Assembly: GCA_013298075.1 (NCBI GenBank)
Contig: JAAFJG010000012.1
Span: 1-64,000 of the forward strand
DNA: 64,000 nt
Direction: 5' to 3'
Source: Cytophagales bacterium
GTDB lineage: Bacteria > Bacteroidota > Bacteroidia > Cytophagales > Microscillaceae
Of this stretch, positions 53,393 through 61,814 are shown piece by piece. How positions within the stretch are numbered: position 1 is the stretch's first letter; each line of letters begins with the position of its first letter. The notes under the pieces were generated by a model. The model was given only the letters and a program-made list of their open reading frames with translations, was not told the origin of the DNA and searched no databases. The translations under genes and the position numbers were made by a program.

Positions 53393-53594
53393 TATAATTT
53401 TAAAATTGTTCTTTACAAAATTAAAAGTCGTTGTCAAAGTTACAAATGTATAAAATTCAAAATAATTATATTTTTACACAATTTTGTTTCGTTTATTTCG
53501 TTTATTAAAATAGAAAACGAAAATATTTGAAAGTGAAATTAGCATTATAAATTCTAAAATCGTATAAATATCGATATAAAACATATATAATTTT

Positions 53595-54026
53595 ATGAAA
53601 ACGAAAGAAAATATTACTATACAAGAGCAAAAAATTGCTTCTGAATCTCAAAAGGTAATCAATAAAATCTTACAAAAATATTCAACAAAAGAAAATAAAA
53701 GTTTTTTTATTCATTTTGAAAATGAAAAAGATGAGATTGAAATTCCATATATTGTATTAAAAGCCACATTAAACTATATAAATGTGATTTTGACATCTCA
53801 AAATAAAGAAATAACTACACAAATATTGGCTGATATGCTTAATGTTTCTCGTCCTTATGTGGTTAAATTGCTCGAAAATGGCGAAATTCCATACAAAAAA
53901 GTAGGGAAACATCGTAGAATTATGTATGATGATGCCTTAATTTACAAAGAAAAACAACAAAATGAACGCCTAAAAAATCTTGAGATTTTGGCTCAACAAG
54001 CACAAGAATTTAATTTAGGTTACTAA
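53595..54026 (+). CDS. Excisionase/antitoxin-like HTH DNA-binding protein (no adjacent toxin)
   Basis: A 143-residue protein with a C-terminal winged HTH: ITTQILADMLNVSRPYVVKL and IPYKKVGKHRRIMYDDALIY, typical of the excisionase-type HTH_17 family. Such proteins are often antitoxins encoded just upstream of a PIN-domain RNase. No PIN gene follows here; the next gene is an unrelated 129-residue protein. It lies inside a segment flanked by 48-base direct repeats, suggesting it was carried in as a module or that its toxin has been lost. DNA binding is well supported; its target is not. Confidence 0.75.
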   Translation: MKTKENITIQEQKIASESQKVINKILQKYSTKENKSFFIHFENEKDEIEIPYIVLKATLNYINVILTSQNKEITTQILADMLNVSRPYVVKLLENGEIPYKKVGKHRRIMYDDALIYKEKQQNERLKNLEILAQQAQEFNLGY

Positions 54027-54096
54027 AAAATGGAAGATGGTAAGGTAAAAATAGTGGTACTATACACTCAAAAAAACCTAAAAAACTCAAAAAAAA

Positions 54097-54486
54097 ATGA
54101 AAGAAGAAAAATATGATTGGCACAAAGCCACACACGACAAAACGCCTTACGGAAAAGAATTAGCCAAAAAAGTAGCTGATTATTTAGAAAAAGGTGGTGC
54201 GATTGGAAACGTCCACAGAGATTATTGCGGAATGGGTTTGATTGCTCAAGATAATATTTATTATTACTGCTCCATTTTTGACGGATATTTTTTGGAAGAT
54301 GATATAAGATTTACCAAAGAAGATTTTATCGATTGGTTGGCGGTTCAAAATGATTATACGATGAGTTTAAAAGAAAAAGGAAACGCTTGGGATACTGATA
54401 ATCAAGTAATTACCAAAGAAAGATTGGTTAATTTACCAAATCCAATAGAATTAGATAGAATTTTATCAAAAAAACAAAATAATTAA
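54097..54486 (+). CDS. Unknown 129-residue protein
   Basis: I do not recognise this family. It has a KYDWHKATHDKTPYGKELAK start, a glycine-rich GAIGNVHRDYCGMG region and an aromatic YYYCSIFDGYFLEDDIRF, resembling small immunity-like or uncharacterised proteins of the phylum. The start region (48 bases) is duplicated at 53335-53392, so this gene was probably interrupted by, or recombined around, the HTH module upstream of it. The promoter is not clear. Terminates 65 bases before mnmE. Confidence 0.5.
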   Translation: MKEEKYDWHKATHDKTPYGKELAKKVADYLEKGGAIGNVHRDYCGMGLIAQDNIYYYCSIFDGYFLEDDIRFTKEDFIDWLAVQNDYTMSLKEKGNAWDTDNQVITKERLVNLPNPIELDRILSKKQNN

Positions 54487-54550
54487 ACCAAAAAATAAAC
54501 CAAAAAAATAACCAAAAAAAATAAAGAAAATTTATTTTTATCTTTTTAAA

Positions 54551-55933
54551 ATGATATTATACACACAAAAAAATGATACGATTGTAGCACTTTCTACGCC
54601 TGTGGGAGTGAGTGCGATTGCGGTCATACGCTTATCAGGTGAGGATTGTATAGAGATTGTGCAACGTATTTGGCAAGGCAAAAACCTCCAACAACAAGCA
54701 GGAAATATGGCTTTATTTGGTAAAATTATCAACCAAAAAAAAGAAATTATTGACGAAGTTGTTTTGACTTTATTCAAAGCACCGAAATCATTTACGAAAC
54801 AAAACGTCATCGAAATTTCGTGTCACGGCTCGGCGTATGTGGTGCAAGAAATTCTAACTTTATGTTTGCAAAACGGCGCTAGATTAGCAGAAGCAGGCGA
54901 ATTTACGCAACGTGCTTATTTGAATGGACAATTTGATTTGGCACAAGCAGAGGCAATCGCAGATTTAATTCACGCAGATTCGAAAGCCTCTCATCAATTA
55001 GCCATTTCACAAATGCGTGGTGGTTTTTCGAATAAAATCAAAGAATTAAGAGAAGATTTGATAAAATTAGCGGCTTTATTAGAATTAGAATTGGACTTTT
55101 CAGAGGAAGATGTAGAGTTTGCTCATCGGGGAGAATTATTGACACAAGTAACCGATTTGCAAGCGGTGATTATAAAAATGGCAAACTCATTTCAATTAGG
55201 AAATGTAATGAAAAATGGCTTTTCTGTCGCTATTATGGGAAAACCAAACGCTGGAAAATCTACTTTATTGAATACAATTTTGGAAGAAGACAGAGCCATT
55301 GTTTCGAATATTGCAGGCACTACACGCGATACTATCGAAGAATCTAAGATTATAAATGGGATTAAATTTAGATTTATAGATACGGCTGGTTTGAGAGAAA
55401 CTGAAGATACGATTGAAAAAATTGGCATAGAACGAACGCGCAAAAAAATCAAAGAAACGCAATTTATTTTGTATTTATTTGATACTGAAACAATGAATAT
55501 TGAGGAAGTTTTGGCAGAAGAAATCAATGAAATTCAACCTTATCAAATTCCTTATTGTTTGATAGGAAATAAAATTGATTTGATAACCGAAACGCAATTA
55601 GCAACGCTCAAACAATTAGAAAATTTTATTGGTCTTTCGGTGCGTCAGCCACAAACCATCAAAGATTTAGAAGATTTTTTGGCGAATTATATTGAGCATA
55701 TTTCGAGCAATGAATCTCAAATTATTGTCAATAATACTCGTCATCAACAATGTTTATTAGAGGCTGCGAATGCGTTACAAGTGGTTCAAAATGCGATTAA
55801 AGACCGATTAGCCACCGAAATGATTGCTTCAGATTTGCGTCAGGCAATTTATCATTTGGGAAGTATTGTAGGCGAAGTAACGAATAACGATTTGTTAGAT
55901 TTTATTTTTAGTAAGTTTTGTATTGGTAAATAA
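54551..55933 (+). CDS. mnmE: tRNA uridine-5-carboxymethylaminomethyl modification GTPase
   Basis: A 460-residue MnmE/TrmE protein. It acts with MnmG to install the cmnm5 group at wobble uridine 34 of certain tRNAs. Features are the N-terminal tetrahydrofolate domain (DTIVALSTPVGVSAIAVIRLSG), the helical middle, the GTPase G1 loop IMGKPNAGKSTLLN, G2/G3 GTTRDTIEE and DTAGLRETED, G4 IGNKIDL, and the invariant C-terminal FCIGK. These are diagnostic and the gene is full length. Confidence 0.96.
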   Translation: MILYTQKNDTIVALSTPVGVSAIAVIRLSGEDCIEIVQRIWQGKNLQQQAGNMALFGKIINQKKEIIDEVVLTLFKAPKSFTKQNVIEISCHGSAYVVQEILTLCLQNGARLAEAGEFTQRAYLNGQFDLAQAEAIADLIHADSKASHQLAISQMRGGFSNKIKELREDLIKLAALLELELDFSEEDVEFAHRGELLTQVTDLQAVIIKMANSFQLGNVMKNGFSVAIMGKPNAGKSTLLNTILEEDRAIVSNIAGTTRDTIEESKIINGIKFRFIDTAGLRETEDTIEKIGIERTRKKIKETQFILYLFDTETMNIEEVLAEEINEIQPYQIPYCLIGNKIDLITETQLATLKQLENFIGLSVRQPQTIKDLEDFLANYIEHISSNESQIIVNNTRHQQCLLEAANALQVVQNAIKDRLATEMIASDLRQAIYHLGSIVGEVTNNDLLDFIFSKFCIGK

Positions 55934-55978
55934 TCAACGAAAAAAGCCAAAAATCAACGAAAAAATATCACTTTTAAA

Positions 55979-56707
55979 ATGAAAAATCCGACAAAAAACA
56001 ATACCAAAATCTATATCATTGACAACTTAACGATAGAAGTCATATACAAAAAAATGAAAAATATTCGCTTATCTGTGCGTTATCCTGCGGGTGATATTCG
56101 TGTGGCTGTGCCTATGCGTACAACGGAAAGTAAAATTCGTTCTTTTGTGTTGTCAAAAATAGATTGGATAAAAAAACATCAAGATAATTTTAAAAAACAA
56201 CCTATTCCTTCGCCCAAAATATACGCCAATAACGAAAGCCACGATTTTCAAGGAAAGACTTATTTATTGAATGTAATCGAAGGAAAAATTACGCCAAAAA
56301 TAGAAATCAAAGACGAAAATTATATCAATTTATACGTAAAACCAAACACTTCCATCGCTAAAAAAGTACTTTTGATGCAAAAATGGTATCGCGAAACAAT
56401 GAAAAATGAAATGGTGAAATTGATAGAAAAATGGGAAAAAATAATCGGCGTAAAAACCAACGAATATCAAATTAAAAAAATGAAAACGAAATGGGGAACG
56501 TGTAATATTCGAGAAAAACGCATTTGGTTGAATTTAGAATTGATAAAAAGACCCATAGAGTGTTTGGAAATGGTATTAGTTCACGAATTGGTGCATCTCT
56601 TGGAGCGTTATCATAATGATAGATTTTATGGTTTTATGGATAAATTTTTACCTGATTGGAAACAAACCGACAAAATTTTGAATAATTTGAGAATACAAAT
56701 TGATTGA
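55979..56707 (+). CDS. YgjP-like (SprT/DUF45) zinc metallopeptidase
   Basis: A 242-residue metalloprotease-like protein with HELVH (MVLVHELVHLLERYHNDRFY), followed by the third zinc ligand region, and the family blocks IRLSVRYPAGDIRVAVP and KTKWGTCNIREKRIWLNLELI. Such YgjP/DUF45 domains are putative zinc proteases. The start is the ATG 46 bases after mnmE. The substrate is unknown. Confidence 0.85.
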   Translation: MKNPTKNNTKIYIIDNLTIEVIYKKMKNIRLSVRYPAGDIRVAVPMRTTESKIRSFVLSKIDWIKKHQDNFKKQPIPSPKIYANNESHDFQGKTYLLNVIEGKITPKIEIKDENYINLYVKPNTSIAKKVLLMQKWYRETMKNEMVKLIEKWEKIIGVKTNEYQIKKMKTKWGTCNIREKRIWLNLELIKRPIECLEMVLVHELVHLLERYHNDRFYGFMDKFLPDWKQTDKILNNLRIQID

Positions 56708-57124
56708 TTTTTTTTTTTGGAATAAATAATTGATAATCAATACTTTATACTTAAAAAAAAATCAAAATCAAGCAGAAGTTTGTAAAATAAATTTTTAAAA
56801 ATAGAAAATTATAAATTGATACCTTTTCAAAAATCCCGTTTTTTTCAGTTTGTCAAGTATTCGATGTTGACAACTGAAAAGGTTACTATCTAATAAAAAA
56901 ATATTTTTACCTTTTTCTTAAAAAAATATTCGTACTTATTTTTTCAGTTAGAGTTGTCAATATCGAAAGATTAACAAACTCCAACTGAAATTTTTTGTTT
57001 ATTTGTAGTTGAAAAAACATATTTTTTCAAAGTTATTAACAACTCATTAAAAATAAATTTAATTTTCATTAACATTTTATTTAATTTTACGTATATACTA
57101 AAAATCATTTAAAAATAATTTGTT
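56708..57124. other. Intergenic region with two inverted repeats
   Basis: About 415 bases with no gene. Hairpins lie at about 56841-56880 (TTTTTCAGTTTGTCAA with TTGACAACTGAAAA) and at about 56941-56990 (TTTTCAGTTAGAGTTGT with ACAAACTCCAACTGAAA). Both carry a CAGTT/AACTG core, so they may be terminators or copies of a short element. A clear promoter for the VWA gene is not seen. Confidence 0.5.
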
Positions 57125-58684
57125 ATGAAAAAAATGTTAAAGTTCGCAGCGGTATATTTTATTACTATTGGGTTGTTTTCTTGTAATAATAGCGGAGAAC
57201 ACCGAACATCTTCTGATGGTATCGAAAAAAAAGTGGAGACAGAATATGCAAAAGAAGAAAACTACAGATCCGAAGAAAAAAAAGAAGTAAGTAGTCAAAA
57301 AAAATCAGATGAAGAATATTCTCGTCAAATTGATGACCAGAAAAAAGCAGAGTTTTTAGAAAATCCATTTATGGCTGCCTCTAAATCATCTACTTCTACT
57401 TTTTCGATTGATGTGGATAATGCGTCTTATACTTATGCTAGAAGTATTATTAACAATGGCTCAATGCCCGCTCCAGCCATGATTCGTACCGAAGAATTTA
57501 TCAATTATTTTGATTACACTTATCCACAACCGAAAGGAAATTTGCCTTTTTCTGTGTATCAAGAAGTGGCAAATTGTCCTTGGAAAGAGAGTAATAAATT
57601 AGTTCATATTGGTTTGCAAGGCAAAAATATGGACAATCAAAAAAGAAAAAATGCTAATTTAGTCTTTTTAATTGACGTTTCTGGCTCGATGCAAGATGAA
57701 AGTAAATTGCCTTTACTCAAAAAATCTTTTGAAATATTAGTCAAAGAATTGGGAGAAGAAGATAAAATTTCGATGGTTGTATATGCGGGTGCTGCGGGCT
57801 TGGTTTTACCGCCTACATCTGGAGCAAATAAAGCAAAAATTTTGAATACCTTGAATAATTTGACTGCTGGTGGCTCAACTGCAGGTGGAGAAGGATTGCG
57901 TTTGGCGTATCAAATAGCCGAAAAAAATAAGTTGACGAATGGTAATAATCGTGTAATTATTGCTTCTGATGGTGATTTTAATGTAGGCGAATCGAGTGAT
58001 GAAGCGATGCAAACCTTGATAGAAGAAAAACGTAAATCGGGAATTTTTATCACCGTATTAGGCTTTGGACAAGGTAATTATCAAGACAATAAAATGGAAA
58101 CGATTGCTAACAAAGGGAACGGAAATTATTATTATATTGACAATGTAAGCGAAGCAAAAAAAGTATTTGGGACAGGTTTGACAGGGACACTTTTTACAAT
58201 TGCCAAAGATGTAAAAATTCAAGTTGAATTTAATCCTGCAGTCGTAAAAACATATCGATTATTGGGTTATGAAAATCGAATGTTAAACAAAGAGGATTTT
58301 GAAGATGATAAAAAAGATGCGGGAGAAATTGGGGCAGGACATAGCGTAACTGCCATTTATGAAGTAGAGTTGCATCAAAATACAAACAATGCCAAAATCG
58401 GAGAATTGCGTATGCGTTACAAAGCACCACAAGGCGAAAATAGTCTTTTAATCAGTGAAAATATATTGAATGACACACAAAAATTTGAGGAAAGTAGCCA
58501 TAATTTTAAATTTTCTGCGGCTGTAGCTGGTTTTGCCATGTGCTTAAGAAATTCAAAATACAAAGAAAATTTTAGTTTAAATGATGTTTTACGCATTGGA
58601 AAAGCATCAAAAGGAAAAGATATTTATAATTATCGGGGTAATTTTTTGGATTTAGTCATTAAAACTTTATCTTTGCCAAAATAA
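57125..58684 (+). CDS. VWA-domain lipoprotein (YfbK-like)
   Basis: A 519-residue exported protein with a lipobox (TIGLFSC, C20), a charged linker, an N-terminal vWF_A-type region (STSTFSIDVDNASYTYA), a vWA domain with MIDAS DVSGSM at residues 184-189, and a DUF3520-like C-terminus (NFKFSAAVAGFAMCLRNSKY). It would be anchored in a membrane and bind a divalent cation and protein partners. The YfbK family function is not established. It precedes the YiaA/B gene by 16 bases. Confidence 0.88.
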   Translation: MKKMLKFAAVYFITIGLFSCNNSGEHRTSSDGIEKKVETEYAKEENYRSEEKKEVSSQKKSDEEYSRQIDDQKKAEFLENPFMAASKSSTSTFSIDVDNASYTYARSIINNGSMPAPAMIRTEEFINYFDYTYPQPKGNLPFSVYQEVANCPWKESNKLVHIGLQGKNMDNQKRKNANLVFLIDVSGSMQDESKLPLLKKSFEILVKELGEEDKISMVVYAGAAGLVLPPTSGANKAKILNTLNNLTAGGSTAGGEGLRLAYQIAEKNKLTNGNNRVIIASDGDFNVGESSDEAMQTLIEEKRKSGIFITVLGFGQGNYQDNKMETIANKGNGNYYYIDNVSEAKKVFGTGLTGTLFTIAKDVKIQVEFNPAVVKTYRLLGYENRMLNKEDFEDDKKDAGEIGAGHSVTAIYEVELHQNTNNAKIGELRMRYKAPQGENSLLISENILNDTQKFEESSHNFKFSAAVAGFAMCLRNSKYKENFSLNDVLRIGKASKGKDIYNYRGNFLDLVIKTLSLPK

Positions 58685-58700
58685 ACGAATAAAAAAAAAT

Positions 58701-58973
58701 ATGGAAAGTTCAAAAAATACCCCCGCATTTTACTTTTTAGCTTGGATTTCTTTTTTGATTTCATCTTTTGGAGTAGTGCTAGGAATTGTATTTATGGAAG
58801 GAGTTTGGTTTGCAAAAGCTTTTTTTACGATGGCTTATTTATTCTCTTTGTCTTCTTGTTTTATGGTTGCAAAAGTGGTGAGAGATAAGCAAGAAGAAGA
58901 ATCATTGACCAACAAAATTGAGAAAGCAAAAACTCAACATCTTATCAATAAATATGTAGATACTTCTGAATAA
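58701..58973 (+). CDS. YiaA/YiaB-family two-helix inner-membrane protein
   Basis: A 90-residue protein with two membrane helices (FYFLAWISFLISSFGVVLGI and FFTMAYLFSLSSCFMVAKVV) followed by a charged tail (DKQEEESLTNKIEKAK). The YiaA/B domain is recognised by the AFYFLAWISF start and WFAKAFFTMAYLF block. It is co-directional and close to the VWA gene, so probably in the same operon. Function unknown. Confidence 0.8.
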   Translation: MESSKNTPAFYFLAWISFLISSFGVVLGIVFMEGVWFAKAFFTMAYLFSLSSCFMVAKVVRDKQEEESLTNKIEKAKTQHLINKYVDTSE

Positions 58974-58976
58974 AAT

Positions 58977-59019
58977 AAAAAAACACATACAAAGAAATTT
59001 TTTTGTATGTGTTTTTTTG
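58977..59019 (+). terminator. Intrinsic terminator after the YiaA/B gene
   Basis: AAAAAAACACATACAAA pairs with TTTGTATGTGTTTTTTT over an 8-base loop, followed by T bases. A strong rho-independent terminator signature, 4 bases after the stop codon. Confidence 0.85.
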
Positions 59020-59090
59020 TTACTATAATTGTTCGTGTGATAAATAAGAGCCTGATTTTATTTATAATTTTATACCAATTAGTTCGCTTT

Positions 59091-59264
59091 AGGATCGAGA
59101 AAATAATAATGTAAACTTTTTATTTTATTTATTTTTGAGATATAAAAAATGTTATCACTGCAAAAAATAGCTTAGTGATAAACAAACTAAATAACTAAAA
59201 AATAGAATAATTTTAATTTTATATTTACTTTTTTTAGTGTTTACATTATTTAAAATTCGATCCT
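59091..59264. mobile_element. Miniature transposon-like element M3
   Basis: 174 bases with long imperfect inverted ends: AGGATCGAGAAAATAATAAT and ATTATTTAAAATTCGATCCT, both continuing into GTAAAC/GTTTAC. An internal GTTATCACTG...AGTGATAAAC hairpin lies near 59152-59183. No coding capacity. No second copy was seen in this window. Confidence 0.6.
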
Positions 59265-59390
59265 TATGTATTAAAAATTGTAATTATTTTGTATCAAAAT
59301 AATTTTCGACACTTTTAATTACAATAATCAATTTTTTTAAGAATGAAAATTTTTTTGTGTTATTTGCTTTTTTATGAAGTTTAATTTTTT

Positions 59391-59398
59391 TATATTTG
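59391..59398 (+). promoter_or_regulatory. -7 promoter element of the Ppx/GppA gene
   Basis: TATATTTG fits TAnnTTTG and lies inside the longest possible frame, downstream of the ATG at 59374. This argues for initiation at the TTG at 59416. Confidence 0.55.
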
Positions 59399-59415
59399 CA
59401 GAAAAAAACTACATT

Positions 59416-60366
59416 TTGGATAATTCATATTCGCACAAAAATTCTTGGGCTGTGATTGATTTGGGTACAAATATTATTAAATTAGGTTTGGCAAATCAAG
59501 AAGGGAAAAAAATAATGTATTTTAGGCATCAAGATTTTCCTGTTTTTATTGGTAAAAATGGAATCAATCAAAATATTATTCAAAAAGATGCTGAAATAAG
59601 ATTATTTGAAGCATTAGATGAGTGCGAAAAAATATTAATAGAAGAAAAAATACCAAAACCCCAAACCTATGTTGTCGCTACAAGTGCGTTAAGAAATGCT
59701 CACAATGGACAAGAAATAGCACTCAAAATTAGACAAAAATATAAATTTTTTATAGAGGTAATCTCAGGAGATAGAGAAGCAGGATTTATTGCCGAAGGCG
59801 TAAAACAAGGCTTTCCCAAAATCAATGAAAAGATTTTGATTATGGATATTGGCGGAGGAAGTGTAGAATTTATTTTAACAAACGGATATAAAATTTTTTG
59901 GCAAAAAAGTTTTGAAATCGGAGCAACTCGATTGAAAGAAAAATACCATCGAACCGAACCCATTTCTGATTTAGATTTGTATAGATTAATGATTTTTTTG
60001 GAATATGAACTAGCCTCATTAAGAGAAATTTGTTTTCATTATTCCCCTCAATATTTGATTGGAACAGCAGGAACTTTTGTTTCCTTAGCAGAAATGCACC
60101 TTTTAAATCTCGGAACACCTGATATTAGTTCACACGGATTAATATTATCGATGGCAGAATTTAATAATTTATACCAAATTCTTATCAATCGAACTTATGA
60201 ACAACGATTAGAATTAGGTGGATTAGAAGAATTTAGAGCAGAATTAATTGTCATTGCCGTTTGTCTTCTCAAAAATGTACTTTTAATGACAAATATTGAT
60301 AAAATTTGTGTTTCTGAATATGCACTCAAAGAAGGATATTTACAAAAAGTTATTTTTCCTGAATAA
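59416..60366 (+). CDS. Ppx/GppA-family phosphatase
   Basis: A roughly 316-residue exopolyphosphatase/pppGpp phosphohydrolase-type enzyme. Conserved ASKHA-ATPase blocks are WAVIDLGTNIIKLGL, TSALRNAHNG, EVISGDREAGFIAEGV, MDIGGGSVEFIL and LIGTAGTFVSLAEM. The longest frame starts with ATG at 59374, but a TATATTTG promoter box sits at 59391-59398, so transcription probably begins after it. The in-frame TTG at 59416 (LDNSYSHKNSWAV) is the likely start. Substrate is polyphosphate or pppGpp; the sequence does not separate them. Confidence 0.82.
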   Translation: MDNSYSHKNSWAVIDLGTNIIKLGLANQEGKKIMYFRHQDFPVFIGKNGINQNIIQKDAEIRLFEALDECEKILIEEKIPKPQTYVVATSALRNAHNGQEIALKIRQKYKFFIEVISGDREAGFIAEGVKQGFPKINEKILIMDIGGGSVEFILTNGYKIFWQKSFEIGATRLKEKYHRTEPISDLDLYRLMIFLEYELASLREICFHYSPQYLIGTAGTFVSLAEMHLLNLGTPDISSHGLILSMAEFNNLYQILINRTYEQRLELGGLEEFRAELIVIAVCLLKNVLLMTNIDKICVSEYALKEGYLQKVIFPE

Positions 60367-60446
60367 TTTTTTATAAAAATGTAATATTTCAATAGCTTGT
60401 TATACATATTACTAAAAATCATATATCCTCTAACAAAAAAATATTT

Positions 60447-61595
60447 ATGGCAAGGAAAATATTTATCGGACTAATAATTTCAGGTCTTGTATTATTATCA
60501 TTTTGGCTAAGTGCCTATTTTTATAATAAAAGCGTTTCTGACCCCGTCATTCATAAAACAGGAAAGCCTTTTTATACTGATATTATCAAAAAAACAGTAG
60601 CGACTGGCTCTATCGTGCCACGAAGAGAAGTGCAAATCAAACCGCAAGCATCAGGAATTGTGGAGGCTTTATATGTGCAGGCAGGTGAGCCTGTGCGAGC
60701 AGGACAACTCATTGCCAAAGTACGTTTGGTACAAAGTATATCAGGAAAAAATAATGATATGATTAACTCAAATAATGCTCAAAATTTGATGGATAATGCA
60801 GGTATAAACCTAAAAAACGCACAAATCGAATACGATAGACAGAAAAAATTGTTTGATGAAAAAGTTATTTCTGAACAAGAATTTAACCGAAGTATTGTAG
60901 ATATTAACCTAAGAAAAGAAGCTGTGAGAACAGCAGAAGCAAATATGTTGTTGATTAATCGCGGTATTTTGCAAAATTCGGGAGGCGTTGCTAACGAAAT
61001 TTATTCTACAGTTGATGGAACAATTTTAGACGTGCCTGTCAAAGTTGGTAGCTCGGTAGTGGAACGCAATAATTTTAACGAAGGTACAACGATTGCTATT
61101 GTGGCTGATATGAATACATTGGTTTTTGAGGGTAAAATTGATGAATCGGAAGTTGGAAAATTGACCGAAGGAATGAATTTGAAACTAAATATTGGTGCGA
61201 TTGCTGATAAATCTTTTCCTGCAGAATTAGAATATATCTCTCCCAAAGGAATTGAAAAAGAAGGAGCGATTAAATTTGATATTCGTGCTAAATTAAAACT
61301 AACCGAAGGCATCAAATTAAGAGCAGGTTATAGTGCCAGTGCTGATATTGTGCTTGATGATAAGAAAAATGTATTGGCTATCAAAGAAAGTATGCTCCAA
61401 TTTGGAAAAGGTGAAAAGGGAAAAGATAGCGTTTTTGTAGAAATAGAAACTTCTAAAAATAAATTCGTCAAAAAACTGATTAAAACAGGTATTTCTGATG
61501 GTTTAAATATCGAAATTTTGTCAGGCGTAACGCAAAAAGATAAAATTAAAACACCACCTGAACAAAAAGATAAAGATAAAGAAAAGAAAAATTAA
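60447..61595 (+). CDS. HlyD-family efflux periplasmic adaptor (MacA-like)
   Basis: A 382-residue membrane-fusion protein. Features are an N-terminal membrane anchor (GLIISGLVLLSFWLSAYFY), a lipoyl-like domain (TGSIVPRREVQIKPQASGIV and EALYVQAGEPVRAGQLIAKV), a short coiled coil at about 110-160, a beta-barrel (LNIGAIADKSFPAELEYISP), and a membrane-proximal domain ending in KDKIKTPPEQ. It links an inner-membrane transporter to the outer membrane. A MacB or other transporter gene is expected downstream but none lies here; a strong terminator follows instead, so it acts with a partner encoded elsewhere. Confidence 0.85.
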   Translation: MARKIFIGLIISGLVLLSFWLSAYFYNKSVSDPVIHKTGKPFYTDIIKKTVATGSIVPRREVQIKPQASGIVEALYVQAGEPVRAGQLIAKVRLVQSISGKNNDMINSNNAQNLMDNAGINLKNAQIEYDRQKKLFDEKVISEQEFNRSIVDINLRKEAVRTAEANMLLINRGILQNSGGVANEIYSTVDGTILDVPVKVGSSVVERNNFNEGTTIAIVADMNTLVFEGKIDESEVGKLTEGMNLKLNIGAIADKSFPAELEYISPKGIEKEGAIKFDIRAKLKLTEGIKLRAGYSASADIVLDDKKNVLAIKESMLQFGKGEKGKDSVFVEIETSKNKFVKKLIKTGISDGLNIEILSGVTQKDKIKTPPEQKDKDKEKKN

Positions 61596-61602
61596 GGCTC
61601 TT

Positions 61603-61740
61603 ACTGTGTTCAGTCTTTCTCAAAATTTCGCACACTATATTAAAAACTTGTTTCTCATCTAAAAAATAGGCGTTAACGCCTATTTTTTTAGATGCTATTT
61701 ACAAAATAAAAAACGAATTTTTCACTCCGACTGAACACTA
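61603..61740. repeat. Candidate short element with 12-base inverted ends
   Basis: CTGTGTTCAGTC on the left (61604-61615) pairs with GACTGAACACTA on the right (61729-61740), with one mismatch; the interior holds the terminator at 61656-61694. It might be a miniature element, or simply a terminator with chance flanking complementarity. Confidence 0.3.
61656..61694 (+). terminator. Perfect hairpin terminator after the HlyD-type gene
   Basis: CATCTAAAAAATAGGCGTT pairs with AACGCCTATTTTTTTAGATG with almost no loop, giving a 19-base stem with a T run. It starts about 60 bases after the stop codon and is symmetric, so it may serve both strands. Confidence 0.8.
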
Positions 61741-61814
61741 GTCAGATTGATATCAAACCGTTTTACAGAATTATTTTTTATCAATCTAAATTTTAGTAAG
61801 AACAATAAGAATTT

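Noticed and set aside
53595-54486. HTH antitoxin and 129-residue protein as a toxin-antitoxin pair
   Set aside because: The 129-residue protein has no recognised toxin motif and its start is duplicated around the HTH gene, so the two are more likely unrelated neighbours.
60447-61595. MacAB-type operon
   Set aside because: Only the adaptor is present; a strong terminator follows and no ABC transporter gene is visible.
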